Shown one piece after another: positions 17,474 through 27,034 of a DNA stretch of 64,000 bases; position 1 is the stretch's first letter, and each line of letters begins with the position of its first letter. Both the position numbers and the translations under genes were made by a program. The stretch lies in assembly GCF_030676415.1 (NCBI RefSeq), contig NZ_JAUUTW010000001.1, forward strand, positions 62,001-126,000. Direction: 5' to 3'. The notes beneath the pieces are model-generated. The model worked only from the letters and a program-made list of their open reading frames with translations, did not search any database and had not been told where the DNA came from. The stretch comes from Peribacillus frigoritolerans (GTDB lineage: Bacteria > Bacillota > Bacilli > Bacillales > DSM-1321).

Positions 17474-19012
17474 ATGAATTTCTTGGTACGTCAACAAGCG
17501 AGGGAACTTTTAAAGAGCGGTAATATTCCAATAAAAAATAATCCTGTAAGCTTAAGAAATAAATTTTTAGGAAAAGAAAAAAAAGTCACTGTAGTCACTG
17601 CTGCATATAATGCTGAAAAATTCATCAGGAAAACGATTGAATCAGTACTAAATCAAACCATGGGCATAGATCAGATTGAATATATCATCATTGATGATTG
17701 TTCGACTGATGGCACAAATAAAATCATTCAAGAGTATACAGCCAAATATAAGAATATCTGTTCAGTTACCCTTCAAGAAAATAATGGGTCACCCGGGACT
17801 CCGAGAAACATTGGAATAGAATTGGGAACATCCAAATATATAACTTTTTTAGACGCGGATGACTGGTTTGCACATGATGGACTGGAAAGCCTCTATAACA
17901 TCCTGGAGGAAACCGGTGATGATTATGTAGTGGGCAAAACGGTAAAAGTTGAATCTGGGTCAGAGAGTGTCATCGGTGAGTTTGCTTCCATTAAAGAAAG
18001 AAGAAGCATCACCCCAATGGATGTTCCGCACTTTTTTTATCATATGGGTCCAACGGCCAGGATGATGAATCTGTCTATGGTTAAAGAAAATGAAATTGGT
18101 TTTCCGAATATGAAATTCGGTGAAGATAAATGGTTTTTTACTGATGTTTTCTTTAAAGTTAGAGCAGTATCAACTACTAAAAAACCTATTTATTATGTCA
18201 ATAGAACGTCGGAAAACCCCTCTTCCTTAACACGTGTCACGAATGTGTTGGACAAAAGAAAAGCGGATATTGAAATAATAAAGTATATTCAATCCAAGGA
18301 TGTTGCCATTGAGTTGAAAAGGGTGGCCCTAAACCGGATTTATGAGTACGATATTGTAAAAACGTTCGACAGTCAAACCTTTGTGAAATCCAAGAAAAAA
18401 GAAGATTTTATAGAAATATTAAGTGAAGCTGTCGAAACTGCGAAAAACTTGTCATATGACTTCAAGAATGAATTTAAAGTACCTATTTATAAATTGGCAC
18501 TTGAATTATTCAGGGAGGATCGTATGGATGATTTCGTAAAGTTGTTTGAATGGTTAAAGCGAGATTCCAATAAAAAATATCATATAAAAGATGGTTTACC
18601 ATATTATGAACTTCCATTTCTGGAAGATGAATATCGCTTTGTCAGGATACCGATGCTTGCCCGTGCACTTGATTCTTATATATTGGATAATGTCTACCAC
18701 CAAAGTTTTGAGATTTATGGTGATGATATAAACAACATAGATTCTGTATTGATACGTGATAGGACAAGAATTGACAATGAAATCAATTGCGGAGTTCAAA
18801 TAGAAGGTAATAGAGGCCATTTCACTGTTTCATTAGATGAAATTGATAAAATGGAAAAGTCATTATTTACGGTGTTCATTCGCTACAATGATTATCAATT
18901 GGTGAATATTAAAAGGATCCTGAAAAATAAGATGACGTATAATAAGAAAAATGTGGAGTTTTATACAACAGTGGCAAATAATTTGGGACTGGCAATTAAG
19001 TCTTTGGAGTAG
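17474..19012 (+). CDS. GT2-family glycosyltransferase, TarS/TarP-like
   Basis: 512 residues. The GT-A catalytic domain in the first 230 has VVTAAYNAEKFI, IIIDDCSTDGT, NNGSPGTPRNIG, the metal-binding FLDADDW and FGEDKWFF. The remaining half lacks membrane helices and resembles the accessory C-terminal part of wall teichoic acid glycosyltransferases. In S. aureus, TarS and TarP of this type add GlcNAc to the polymer backbone in the cytoplasm, and its position between two glycerophosphotransferase genes supports such a decoration role here. The sugar and acceptor position cannot be read from sequence. GGAGAGGG precedes the ATG. Confidence 0.8.
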   Translation: MNFLVRQQARELLKSGNIPIKNNPVSLRNKFLGKEKKVTVVTAAYNAEKFIRKTIESVLNQTMGIDQIEYIIIDDCSTDGTNKIIQEYTAKYKNICSVTLQENNGSPGTPRNIGIELGTSKYITFLDADDWFAHDGLESLYNILEETGDDYVVGKTVKVESGSESVIGEFASIKERRSITPMDVPHFFYHMGPTARMMNLSMVKENEIGFPNMKFGEDKWFFTDVFFKVRAVSTTKKPIYYVNRTSENPSSLTRVTNVLDKRKADIEIIKYIQSKDVAIELKRVALNRIYEYDIVKTFDSQTFVKSKKKEDFIEILSEAVETAKNLSYDFKNEFKVPIYKLALELFREDRMDDFVKLFEWLKRDSNKKYHIKDGLPYYELPFLEDEYRFVRIPMLARALDSYILDNVYHQSFEIYGDDINNIDSVLIRDRTRIDNEINCGVQIEGNRGHFTVSLDEIDKMEKSLFTVFIRYNDYQLVNIKRILKNKMTYNKKNVEFYTTVANNLGLAIKSLE

Positions 19013-19028
19013 CAGTTAGAAGCACACC

Positions 19029-19067
19029 AAAAATAAGCTCTCCCTTCTATTGGGCGAGCTTATTTTT
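19029..19067 (+). terminator. Terminator between the GT2 gene and the TagF-like gene
   Basis: AAAAATAAGCTC pairs with GAGCTTATTTTT around a 14-base loop. Genes to its right may be expressed by readthrough or a local promoter. Confidence 0.7.
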
Positions 19068-19123
19068 AATTCGATTTTTTAGCAGTGTTCCATTAACATT
19101 AATCAATAAAAGGGAGATCGGAT

Positions 19124-20356
19124 ATGTCAAATGAAAAAATTCAAACCTCAAAGAGACCTTCCTTTCTATCGCTAGTTAAAAATAAGGCCAAAGCAATTAT
19201 TTTAAGAGGATATAAATTGGTTTTTGGATTGGCAGGCACAGTATTGCAGGTGGACCGGAAGCTTGTTATTTTTGAGAGTTTTTTGGGCAAGCAGTATAGC
19301 TGCAATCCCCGGGCGATTTATGAATACTTGCAGAGTCACCATCCTGAATATAAAATGTATTGGAGCGTAGATAAAAGATATACAGCTCATTTCGAAGAGG
19401 CAGGCATCCCATATCTCAATCGTTTTTCATTTAGTTGGCTGCTCAAAATGACAAGAGCCCGTTATTGGGTAACGAACAGCAGGCTCCCGCTTTGGATTCC
19501 GAAGCCAAAGCACACGATCTATTTGCAAACTTGGCATGGTACTCCATTAAAGAAACTTGCGGCGGATATGAATGAAGTTCATATGCCTGGGACGACGACG
19601 GATAAATATAAAGAAAATTTCCATGCCGAATCAAGTAAATGGGATTATTTAATTTCACCGAACGCTTATTCAAGTGAAATTTTTGCCCGGGCCTTCAATG
19701 TCGATACTTCTAAAATTCTGGAAACTGGTTATCCTCGTAATGATATACTTTACAATGGGAATAATCGTGATACAATCGACTCATTGAAACAGAAGTTGGG
19801 TATACCAATAGAGAAAAGGATCGTTTTATATGCCCCAACTTGGAGGGACGATGAGTTTTATAGCAAGGGAAAATATAAGTTTGAAATAAAACTGGATCTT
19901 GATCGAATGAAACAGGAATTTGGGGAGGAGTGTGTCATTTTGCTCCGTCTTCATTATTTGGTTTCTGAGAACTTGGATTTATCGGCGTATCAAGGATTTG
20001 CCTATGATTTATCCAGTTACGAAGATATTAGTCATTTGTATCTTATTTCGGATTTATTAATAACTGATTATTCATCCGTATTCTTTGATTACGCAAATTT
20101 ACAGCGTCCGATGCTTTTCTATGTATATGATATTGAAAATTACAGGGATAAGCTTCGCGGATTTTACTTTGATTTCGAAAAGAATGCACCAGGTTTGTTA
20201 GTCAAAACATCTGATGCGGTCATTGATAGTATCAAGACGATGAAATATGAAAATACCAATGATATCAATCATTTTCACGAGCGGTTTTGTGCACTCGAGG
20301 ATGGCCAGGCTTCACGCCGTGTCGTAGAAAAAGTGTTTTTAGGAAGGTCTGTGTAA
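19124..20356 (+). CDS. TagF/TarF-like CDP-glycerol glycerophosphotransferase
   Basis: 410 residues, a single glycerophosphotransferase domain without the extra N-terminal region of TagF. Motifs in order: FESFLGKQYSCNPRAIYEY, LQTWHGTPLKKLAADM, ETGYPRNDILY, LYAPTWRDDEFY, LRLHYLV, LITDYSSVFFDYA and the C-terminal FCALEDGQAS. The size is near that of S. aureus TarF (about 390). It could prime or extend the glycerol phosphate chain. Three such transferases (this one, tagB and the 1109-residue protein) lie within 9 kb. GGGAGA precedes the ATG. The stop is three bases before tagG, so it is cotranscribed with the exporter. Confidence 0.85.
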   Translation: MSNEKIQTSKRPSFLSLVKNKAKAIILRGYKLVFGLAGTVLQVDRKLVIFESFLGKQYSCNPRAIYEYLQSHHPEYKMYWSVDKRYTAHFEEAGIPYLNRFSFSWLLKMTRARYWVTNSRLPLWIPKPKHTIYLQTWHGTPLKKLAADMNEVHMPGTTTDKYKENFHAESSKWDYLISPNAYSSEIFARAFNVDTSKILETGYPRNDILYNGNNRDTIDSLKQKLGIPIEKRIVLYAPTWRDDEFYSKGKYKFEIKLDLDRMKQEFGEECVILLRLHYLVSENLDLSAYQGFAYDLSSYEDISHLYLISDLLITDYSSVFFDYANLQRPMLFYVYDIENYRDKLRGFYFDFEKNAPGLLVKTSDAVIDSIKTMKYENTNDINHFHERFCALEDGQASRRVVEKVFLGRSV

Positions 20357-20359
20357 TTT

Positions 20360-21157
20360 ATGAGTTCAGCTTTGACCGTTTTAAAAGAACAAATCAAACA
20401 TTTTTATTTGGTAAGGCGTTTATCTGTTTATGAGGTGAAAAGTGCCAACAGCAGTAACTACCTGGGAGTCCTATGGGAAATCATCAATCCGATGATACAG
20501 ATTGCGATTTATTGGTTTGTATTTGGATTTATCATCTTAAATCGCGGGGATGATTTCCTTCCATGGCTGATGGCAGGGATCGTTGTCTGGTTCTTTGTGA
20601 ACCCGGCCATAACCCAAACGTCCAAATCCGTCTATTCCCGGATGAATATGGTATCCAAGATGAGCTTTCCGATGAGTGTGATTCCATCGTATGTCATCTT
20701 TGCTAAGTTGTATCAGCATCTCATGCTGCTGGGAGTCATCATCATCCTATTAGGGTTTACAGGTTACCTCCCTACAGTCTATATCTTGCAACTGCCGTAT
20801 TATGTTGCAGCGACGGTCTTGCTGTTATTTTCATTAGGTTTAATCACTTCAACATTATCAACCATCATTCGTGACGTTCATAATATAATCGTGTCCTTAA
20901 TGAAAGTCATGTTTTATTTAACACCAATCCTTTGGGTATTGGATGCTAAGGAACACCCTACCATAGTCAACATCATGAAGCTGAATCCACTATATTATAT
21001 TGTGGAAGGGTATCGAGCTTCGTTGTTGGGGGAATCATGGTATCTGATAGCGCATTGGGAATATACCCTTTATTTCTGGGCAGTCGTTATCATCTTATTT
21101 TTGATAGGTTCCTCGCTGCATGTCAGGTTCAGAGATCGCTTTGTTGACTTTAAGTAA
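20360..21157 (+). CDS. tagG: Teichoic acid ABC exporter permease TagG
   Basis: A 265-residue ABC-2 type permease with about six membrane helices. It moves undecaprenyl-linked teichoic acid to the outer face of the membrane together with TagH. Residues such as SSNYLGVLWEIINPM and NPLYYIVEGYR are typical of TagG/TarG. It starts three bases after the preceding transferase and ends just before tagH. Confidence 0.93.
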   Translation: MSSALTVLKEQIKHFYLVRRLSVYEVKSANSSNYLGVLWEIINPMIQIAIYWFVFGFIILNRGDDFLPWLMAGIVVWFFVNPAITQTSKSVYSRMNMVSKMSFPMSVIPSYVIFAKLYQHLMLLGVIIILLGFTGYLPTVYILQLPYYVAATVLLLFSLGLITSTLSTIIRDVHNIIVSLMKVMFYLTPILWVLDAKEHPTIVNIMKLNPLYYIVEGYRASLLGESWYLIAHWEYTLYFWAVVIILFLIGSSLHVRFRDRFVDFK

Positions 21158-21164
21158 ACTGGAA

Positions 21165-21971
21165 GTGAGAAAATTGGAAAAATCGGTAATTGTCAAAGAT
21201 ATAACGAAAAAATATAAATTATATAATAAAAACTCGGAAAAATTATTGGATCTCCTTTTGCCTAAAAGCTATGGGGAAGAGTACTTCGCTCTGAGGAATG
21301 TTAGTTTTGAAGCAGAAAAGGGCGATGTAATAGGATTTGTCGGGGTCAACGGATCAGGTAAATCCACATTGTCCAATATTATTGCAGGCATTGTCCCGCC
21401 CACGGACGGAAATGTCCAAACTAACGGAAAAACGGCCTTGATTGCCGTTTCATCGGGTCTGAATAATCAGTTGACGGGCAGAGAAAACATCGAGCTGAAA
21501 ATGCTGATGCTCGGGTTCGACAAAAATAAAATCAAAGAACTTGAGCCTGAGATCATTGAGTTTTCAGAACTTGGTAAGTTTATTGACCAACCAGTGAAAT
21601 CCTACTCAAGCGGCATGAAGTCCAGGCTTGGTTTTTCCATTTCCGTGCATATCGATCCAGATATCCTGATTATTGATGAAGCCTTATCTGTCGGGGATAA
21701 AAACTTTGCTGAAAAGTGTTTAGAGAAAATGAACGAATTTAAGGCAAAGGGCAAAACGATGTTCTTTGTCAGCCACTCAATCGGTCAGATGAAGAAATTT
21801 TGCCAAAAGGCTTTATGGCTTGAATATGGAGAATTAAAGGCATACGGTGCCATGAACGAAGTAATGCCGCAATATGAAGCATTCTTAAAAGAATATAACG
21901 CCATGTCTAAACAAGAACAGAAAAAATACCGTGAAGAACAAATGAAAAGGCGTAGTTCCGCACTGGTATGA
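21165..21971 (+). CDS. tagH: Teichoic acid ABC exporter ATPase TagH
   Basis: About 268 residues. Walker A GVNGSGKST, signature YSSGMKSRLGFS, Walker B DILIIDEALSVGD and switch histidine FFVSHS are all present. The length matches the short TarH of S. aureus (264). B. subtilis TagH (about 527) has an additional C-terminal part that is absent here. The longest frame begins at 21120 inside tagG; a GTG at 21165 or a TTG at 21174 (with GGAAGTGAG upstream) is more likely. Last gene of the plus-strand teichoic acid run. Confidence 0.92.
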   Translation: MRKLEKSVIVKDITKKYKLYNKNSEKLLDLLLPKSYGEEYFALRNVSFEAEKGDVIGFVGVNGSGKSTLSNIIAGIVPPTDGNVQTNGKTALIAVSSGLNNQLTGRENIELKMLMLGFDKNKIKELEPEIIEFSELGKFIDQPVKSYSSGMKSRLGFSISVHIDPDILIIDEALSVGDKNFAEKCLEKMNEFKAKGKTMFFVSHSIGQMKKFCQKALWLEYGELKAYGAMNEVMPQYEAFLKEYNAMSKQEQKKYREEQMKRRSSALV

Positions 21972-21979
21972 AAGTGAAA

Positions 21980-22009
21980 AGCAGACCCGGGCTTCGGGTC
22001 TGCTTTTTT
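21980..22009. terminator. Terminator shared by tagH and the convergent GT4 gene
   Basis: AGCAGACCCG / CGGGTCTGCT with a five-base loop and a run of eight T on the plus strand. A-rich bases on the left give a weaker tail on the minus strand. Confidence 0.85.
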
Positions 22010-23175
22010 TAGTTAAGCACTTCATCATAAGCTTTCTCAAACCGCTCGGCAGCTGAAAGGTGGGAGTATTCGCTTTCCATTTTATATCTTGCTTTTGCAG
22101 CTAAATTTGTTGCATACTCAGGGTCATTAAGCAGCATGGAGATGGCTTGTGCAAGTGCTTCTTCATTTTTTTCCTCTACTAACAGACCATCTTCACCATC
22201 AATGAGAATCTCCTTTAAACCTCCAATCGCGCTTGCAATGACGGGTGAGCGGCAACTCATCGCTTCTAAAGCAGAAATGGAAGTCGCTTCTTCCACTCCG
22301 TGGGAATGAACGCTTGGGATGAGTACGATGTCCGATGCCTCATAGAGGTTATGCATTTTCTCGAACGGCACTGAACCCAGGAAAAGTACGGAATCGGATA
22401 TTTTGAGCCTGGATGCGGTTTCCTCAAGCCGGCTTCGCTGTTCTCCTGTACCTGCATAGACCAGTACCGTTTCAGGATGGTTTTCCAGCACCTCCGGCAG
22501 AGCAAGGAGCGGATAGATGACACCGTTCTTTTCCGTCATTCTTCTCGGAACGAAAAGCATCTTTTTATGTAGCGGTATTTGAAAGTCCCGGCGAGTTTGC
22601 TCCCGCTTTGCCATTTCCGGTTTAAAAGCAGACACGTCAATGAAGTTCTTGATCGTATCAGCCTCTATATGTGCCAAATGATTTATATAGTCTTTGATCC
22701 TTTGATCGACCGTCACTACTTTTGCAGCAGACTGATAAGATTTTCTTTCTAGCTCCCGAATGATCAAATCCTCTTCACTATCCGGAAGAAGTGCGCCCCT
22801 GCTGACTGCCTCGAATGAATAATACCCATGGACGGTTTGCACCGTTGGTATTCCGGATTCGATGGAGGCAAGCGTTGCGAAAATGTCTTGAGCATTAATG
22901 ACATCATAGTTCTTTTTCAAGGCTTTAATAGATGAAGCCAATAATTTTTGGCGTTGCCGGTCATTGAAAAGCTGGCCGCTCCCCTGTTTTACTTTATTTA
23001 ATAAAAATCCTGGAGCCTGGGCGAGCATCTTCCTCTTGAAAGGTGGTAATTGAGAGAAAGATAATATATCCACATTATGGCCCCGCGACATTAAACCCTT
23101 TTTTAACGTAGTGATATGGCTCGATAGCCCTCCTTCATGAGGGTAGTTGAAAATCGTTGTGATTAAAATGTTCAT
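22009..23175 (-). CDS. GT4-family glycosyltransferase
   Basis: 388 residues with a GT-B fold. The N-terminal acceptor half contains NYPHEGGLSSHITTLKKGL, and the donor-binding half contains VYAGTGEQRSRLEE, LFLGSVPFEKM, and EATSISALEAMSCRSPVIAS with the paired glutamates of retaining GT4 enzymes. AAGGAG precedes the ATG. It is the last gene of a minus-strand operon with a MurJ-like flippase and an O-antigen-ligase-like protein, which points to assembly of a secondary cell-surface glycan. Donor and acceptor unknown. Confidence 0.85.
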   Translation of the reverse strand: MNILITTIFNYPHEGGLSSHITTLKKGLMSRGHNVDILSFSQLPPFKRKMLAQAPGFLLNKVKQGSGQLFNDRQRQKLLASSIKALKKNYDVINAQDIFATLASIESGIPTVQTVHGYYSFEAVSRGALLPDSEEDLIIRELERKSYQSAAKVVTVDQRIKDYINHLAHIEADTIKNFIDVSAFKPEMAKREQTRRDFQIPLHKKMLFVPRRMTEKNGVIYPLLALPEVLENHPETVLVYAGTGEQRSRLEETASRLKISDSVLFLGSVPFEKMHNLYEASDIVLIPSVHSHGVEEATSISALEAMSCRSPVIASAIGGLKEILIDGEDGLLVEEKNEEALAQAISMLLNDPEYATNLAAKARYKMESEYSHLSAAERFEKAYDEVLN

Positions 23176-23199
23176 AATGGCACTCCTTCTTCTAATGTA

Positions 23200-24726
23200 T
23201 TACTTTGATGATCTGATCCTTTTCATCGCTTGCAGGCTGCTTACTTTAAAAAGAATGGATAATGCGAGATATAATCCGAATACCAGCAGCGAGATGATCA
23301 CTAATTCCATGATGATGGGCAACGTTAGGGTAAGCGGATGGATCCAGAGAGCGATTCCGTAAATGATGGTTCCGATGATGGAAAGCTTGGTGCTTTCCTG
23401 AAAAACATCCCTGAAAGCGGCCTTGTCCGCTCTAGCTGTCTTCAGCCATAGGTAGATGAAAAGGTAGAGAGATTGCAGGAGCATGGAAATGCCCGATGCT
23501 AAAGCAATTCCACCTACGCCGAGATAACGTGATAGGACCCAGCTAAGCAGAACGTTAAGTAATACGGCAATCAGGCAGGAATACATGGCCACTTTCGTTT
23601 TCTTCAAGGCGTAGAAGGCGTTCATCAAATAATCCCTCAGTGCAAAGAACGGGAGGCAAGCTGAATAAAAGATGAATGCCCTATAAGTCACTTCGGTTGC
23701 TGAAGCATCGAAAGCCCCGCGTTGGAAAGCCAGAGTGATTAAGCTGTTTCCGCTGATTAACATGACGACCATGAACGGAATCGCTAAAAATAATAGCGAT
23801 TTCAACCCCTTTAAGGTCAAATTAAGGAAAGATTGATAGCCTATAAGCGCCCGCTCGACGATTGAAGGGTACAATACGGTAATCAGCGGCGTGAGGACAA
23901 TGCTCAATGGCAGCCACAGCAGGCGATTCGCATAGTTCAGGGCCGATACGCTTCCAGTTTCGAGCGAAGTCGCAATAATCCGATCAACAACACTATTCAA
24001 CTGGATCGCCAAAGCGGCGATAATGATTGGATAAAAGGTGAACAGTGTTTGTACGATCTGCCTTTTATGAGGCAGGAAAGAGACGATGGGCCGGATTCCG
24101 TATTTCTTCAATGAGGGGTATTGAATAAGGAACTGGCTTGCTGCACCGAACACAAACCCCCAAGCCAATCCTTCAATCCCAAACGGAGCAGCGAACAATA
24201 CAGTGGCTGCTATAATGACCGTGTTTTGTGCAGTTGAAGTGAGTGCCGGCAGAATAAAACGCTTATTCGCATTCAGGACCCCCGTCGCCATGAATGAAAG
24301 CGTGAAAAATAGTAAACTTGGCAGCATGATTCGGGTCAGTGACTCCGCCAGGGCAAGCTCTGAATCAGAGAAACCCGGGGCTGTCAACATGACGAGCGGC
24401 TTTATGAAAATCATGCAGGCAATGGTCAGGACTCCGGCTACCAGCATAAAGAAAGAACCTAAAACACTGATGAATTCATCAGCTTTCAACGGGTTATCCG
24501 CTTTCTTTTCCAAGTAAATAGGAATAACGCCAGCCTGAAGACCGCTGCCCAGAGCCGTAAAAAGAATGGTTGGTATGAGGCTTGCCACGAAAAAAACATC
24601 TGCCATTGATGATGCCCCGAAATAGGCGGCTATGATCGATTCCCGCCCGAATCCGAGGACCTTTCCAATAGCTGCAATAATAGTGACGAGCCCGACCGAT
24701 TTAATGACATGTGAAAGAGTAGGCAT
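23200..24726 (-). CDS. MurJ/MviN-type lipid-linked saccharide flippase
   Basis: 508 residues, about 14 membrane helices. The N-terminus (SVGLVTIIAAIGKVLGFGRE followed by IIAAYFGAS) is characteristic of the MurJ branch of the MOP superfamily, which flips undecaprenyl-linked precursors across the membrane. The neighbouring polymerase/ligase-like and glycosyltransferase genes suggest that its cargo is a surface glycan unit rather than lipid II, but a lipid II role cannot be excluded. It starts four bases after the preceding stop. Confidence 0.85.
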   Translation of the reverse strand: MPTLSHVIKSVGLVTIIAAIGKVLGFGRESIIAAYFGASSMADVFFVASLIPTILFTALGSGLQAGVIPIYLEKKADNPLKADEFISVLGSFFMLVAGVLTIACMIFIKPLVMLTAPGFSDSELALAESLTRIMLPSLLFFTLSFMATGVLNANKRFILPALTSTAQNTVIIAATVLFAAPFGIEGLAWGFVFGAASQFLIQYPSLKKYGIRPIVSFLPHKRQIVQTLFTFYPIIIAALAIQLNSVVDRIIATSLETGSVSALNYANRLLWLPLSIVLTPLITVLYPSIVERALIGYQSFLNLTLKGLKSLLFLAIPFMVVMLISGNSLITLAFQRGAFDASATEVTYRAFIFYSACLPFFALRDYLMNAFYALKKTKVAMYSCLIAVLLNVLLSWVLSRYLGVGGIALASGISMLLQSLYLFIYLWLKTARADKAAFRDVFQESTKLSIIGTIIYGIALWIHPLTLTLPIIMELVIISLLVFGLYLALSILFKVSSLQAMKRIRSSK

Positions 24727-24730
24727 ATTT

Positions 24731-26161
24731 TCAATCCTTTAAAATGATGTCCTTCTGTAAATAGAATCCCAAACAACTATAAAATATCAGCGTAAACGTT
24801 TTATCTTCGAGAATATTGTAGAAAAGTCCTGCTAATAATGCGGCCAACATCAGGCAGATGGTGAACGCTGCTAAAGTGCCATTTCCCGATTTTAGGATTT
24901 TACGGCAGGTGAAAAAGATGAATGCAAGAACCGCAAGGAAGCCGAGTACACCAGTTTGGACCAGGATCTGGATATATTGATTATCGGTATACATCCTTTC
25001 ACCAATTTGGTACTCCTGATAGATTGGTGAGGAAAAGGAAAGTGTGGCAGAATCCCCGAAGGTGGCCAGCCCGGTGCCGATTATCGGGTGATCTTTGAAA
25101 ATTTCAATTCCCTTGATTAAGACATATAACCGGCCCCATTCCGTACTTTGGTGCAGGGTCTTATCAGAGAACATTTCTGAAAAGCGATTGGAGAGGGCAT
25201 GTTCGTGTTCAGAAGAGGGTGTGCTGCCAATTACCACATTTTCCATGGGAATCGATGCGGATACCTCCACTTTACTTGATGCAAATAAAACTGGGTAATA
25301 AATAAGAAGCAGGCCGAAACAAAATGCTCCTGCAGCATATTTGAGAAATGGTTTATTTCTAGTCCATATTATAAAGACAAGCCCCGCGAACCCGAATGCA
25401 ATCATCGTGCCCCGTGAATAGGTAAGCAGTAACGTTCCGGAAAGCAGGATGGCTGCCAGAAAGACGATCCATTTATATTTTTTCAACGACTGAAATAGAA
25501 AGAAACTAAGGAATAACTGGATGCTTAAGAATAAGGCAAATACATTAGGATTGGCAGGTGCTCCATAAATCCTCATCCGGTTTGTTGGAGAAAGATTCCA
25601 TTTTTCCCATGCATGGGGAAGCAGGATCGTACGTGAAAAGATTTTCTCCACTATGCCATGCAGGCAAAGTAAGATTGTAAATATTAGCATTACCTTCAAA
25701 AAGCGAAAGATATCCTTTCTTTCTAGATTTAATTCACCGATAATGTAAAGAAGCAAGAATGTAATAAGCAATGCACGGAGTTCAAATAGGATGGGGTGGA
25801 TTCCCACTCCGTTTATGAGTGCAGCTGCGGCACCAATTAAACAAAACAACCAAAATGGCGCAGTAAAGTGATATTTCGAAAATTGCCATTCGTTCTTTTT
25901 GAATCTTTCAATAAGCAAAGAAATGAATAAAGTGAGGATAATCAGGTCGCCTGTATAGGTTAAGCCGCTATTCAGTTCCATGAATAAGGGACGGGCAGGG
26001 AAATAAATGAATAGAATTAATAACAGGTTTTTTTTATTTATACCGATAAAAACGAGCATCAACGCCGTTGCTATGTAACCGGCGATAGGGTGAGGCACTG
26101 CCGATGGGATGAGCAGGCACAGAAATAGAATGGGTAACGATTGTTTTTCTATAAACTTCAA
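24731..26161 (-). CDS. O-antigen ligase/Wzy-like membrane protein
   Basis: About 476 residues with roughly a dozen hydrophobic segments and a large extracytoplasmic loop around residues 290-390. The loop has GRLYVLIKGIEIFKDHPIIG, the signature of the Wzy_C (O-antigen ligase/polymerase) family, with TYSRGTMIAF before it. I place the start at the TTG at 26161 because AAAGGTGG lies eight bases before it; the frame also opens at an ATG at 26191 that has no ribosome binding site. First gene of the minus-strand glycan operon. In Gram-positive bacteria such proteins polymerise or attach lipid-linked glycans. Confidence 0.8.
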   Translation of the reverse strand: MKFIEKQSLPILFLCLLIPSAVPHPIAGYIATALMLVFIGINKKNLLLILFIYFPARPLFMELNSGLTYTGDLIILTLFISLLIERFKKNEWQFSKYHFTAPFWLFCLIGAAAALINGVGIHPILFELRALLITFLLLYIIGELNLERKDIFRFLKVMLIFTILLCLHGIVEKIFSRTILLPHAWEKWNLSPTNRMRIYGAPANPNVFALFLSIQLFLSFFLFQSLKKYKWIVFLAAILLSGTLLLTYSRGTMIAFGFAGLVFIIWTRNKPFLKYAAGAFCFGLLLIYYPVLFASSKVEVSASIPMENVVIGSTPSSEHEHALSNRFSEMFSDKTLHQSTEWGRLYVLIKGIEIFKDHPIIGTGLATFGDSATLSFSSPIYQEYQIGERMYTDNQYIQILVQTGVLGFLAVLAFIFFTCRKILKSGNGTLAAFTICLMLAALLAGLFYNILEDKTFTLIFYSCLGFYLQKDIILKD

Positions 26162-26272
26162 TTGATTAACCACCTTTGAATCAAAAATCATGTTCTATGA
26201 TGTGTATGAAAAAATTTCTTGAATAATACCCCACCCTTTAGATGTATAGTACATATGAAAGGCTGAAGTGAA

Positions 26273-27016
26273 ATGACAGAGAAGTTTGTTGAGATACTAT
26301 CCATACCATTCATTGATAGCAATATGGATGAATTCATGAATGGAATGATTTATCCGAGATTGATGAATCAGGAAAAAACGTTTGTCGTTACGGCAAATCC
26401 GGAAATAGTCGAGTATGCAAATGAACATCAGGATTATAAAGACATCATTATATCGGCTGATTACATCACTCCGGATGGCGTTGGTATTATTATGGCCTCT
26501 AAATGGCTAAATCAACCTTTACAAGAGCGGATTACAGGATTCGACTTGATGAATGAATTATTTCGGGTCGCTGATGAAAAAGCGTTGAAGGTTTATCTGC
26601 TTGGAGCGGAGGAAAACGTGATTGAAGCAGCGGCCCTGAAAGTAAAAGAATTATATCCGGGTCTCGAGTTGGTGGGATACAACCATGGTTACATTGATAT
26701 CAAGGATGATACCCTGCCGAAGTCGATAGCGGAACTAGAACCTGACATCATATTGACTGCATTAGGGTTCCCTAGGCAGGAGAAATGGGTTTCCAGACAC
26801 TATGCGTTATTCAATAAAGGGGTATTCATGGGAGTAGGGGGAAGCTTTGATGTCCTTGCGGGAAAGGTGAACCGCGCCCCGGTTTTCTGGCAAAAAATGC
26901 GTCTTGAATGGTTGTACCGACTGATTCAACAACCTTCACGGTGGAAACGGATGCTTGCGCTGCCAAGATTCGTATTAAAGGTTAGGCGGTTAAGGAAAAC
27001 GGTGCAGCGTTCCTGA
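26273..27016 (+). CDS. tagA: TagA, UDP-ManNAc:GlcNAc-PP-undecaprenol ManNAc transferase
   Basis: 247 residues, WecG/TagA/CpsF family (GT26). Motifs: VVTANPEIVEYA, DYITPDGVGI with the proposed catalytic aspartate, VYLLGAEENV, LGFPRQEKW and GVGGSFDVLAGKVNRAP. The basic C-terminal tail (RFVLKVRRLRKTVQRS) fits membrane attachment. It performs the second committed step of wall teichoic acid linkage-unit synthesis, between TagO and TagB. It is divergent from the glycan operon on its left and cotranscribed with the following GT4 gene and probably tagO. Confidence 0.93.
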   Translation: MTEKFVEILSIPFIDSNMDEFMNGMIYPRLMNQEKTFVVTANPEIVEYANEHQDYKDIIISADYITPDGVGIIMASKWLNQPLQERITGFDLMNELFRVADEKALKVYLLGAEENVIEAAALKVKELYPGLELVGYNHGYIDIKDDTLPKSIAELEPDIILTALGFPRQEKWVSRHYALFNKGVFMGVGGSFDVLAGKVNRAPVFWQKMRLEWLYRLIQQPSRWKRMLALPRFVLKVRRLRKTVQRS

Positions 27017-27034
27017 ACATAAGGAGTGGACTGG

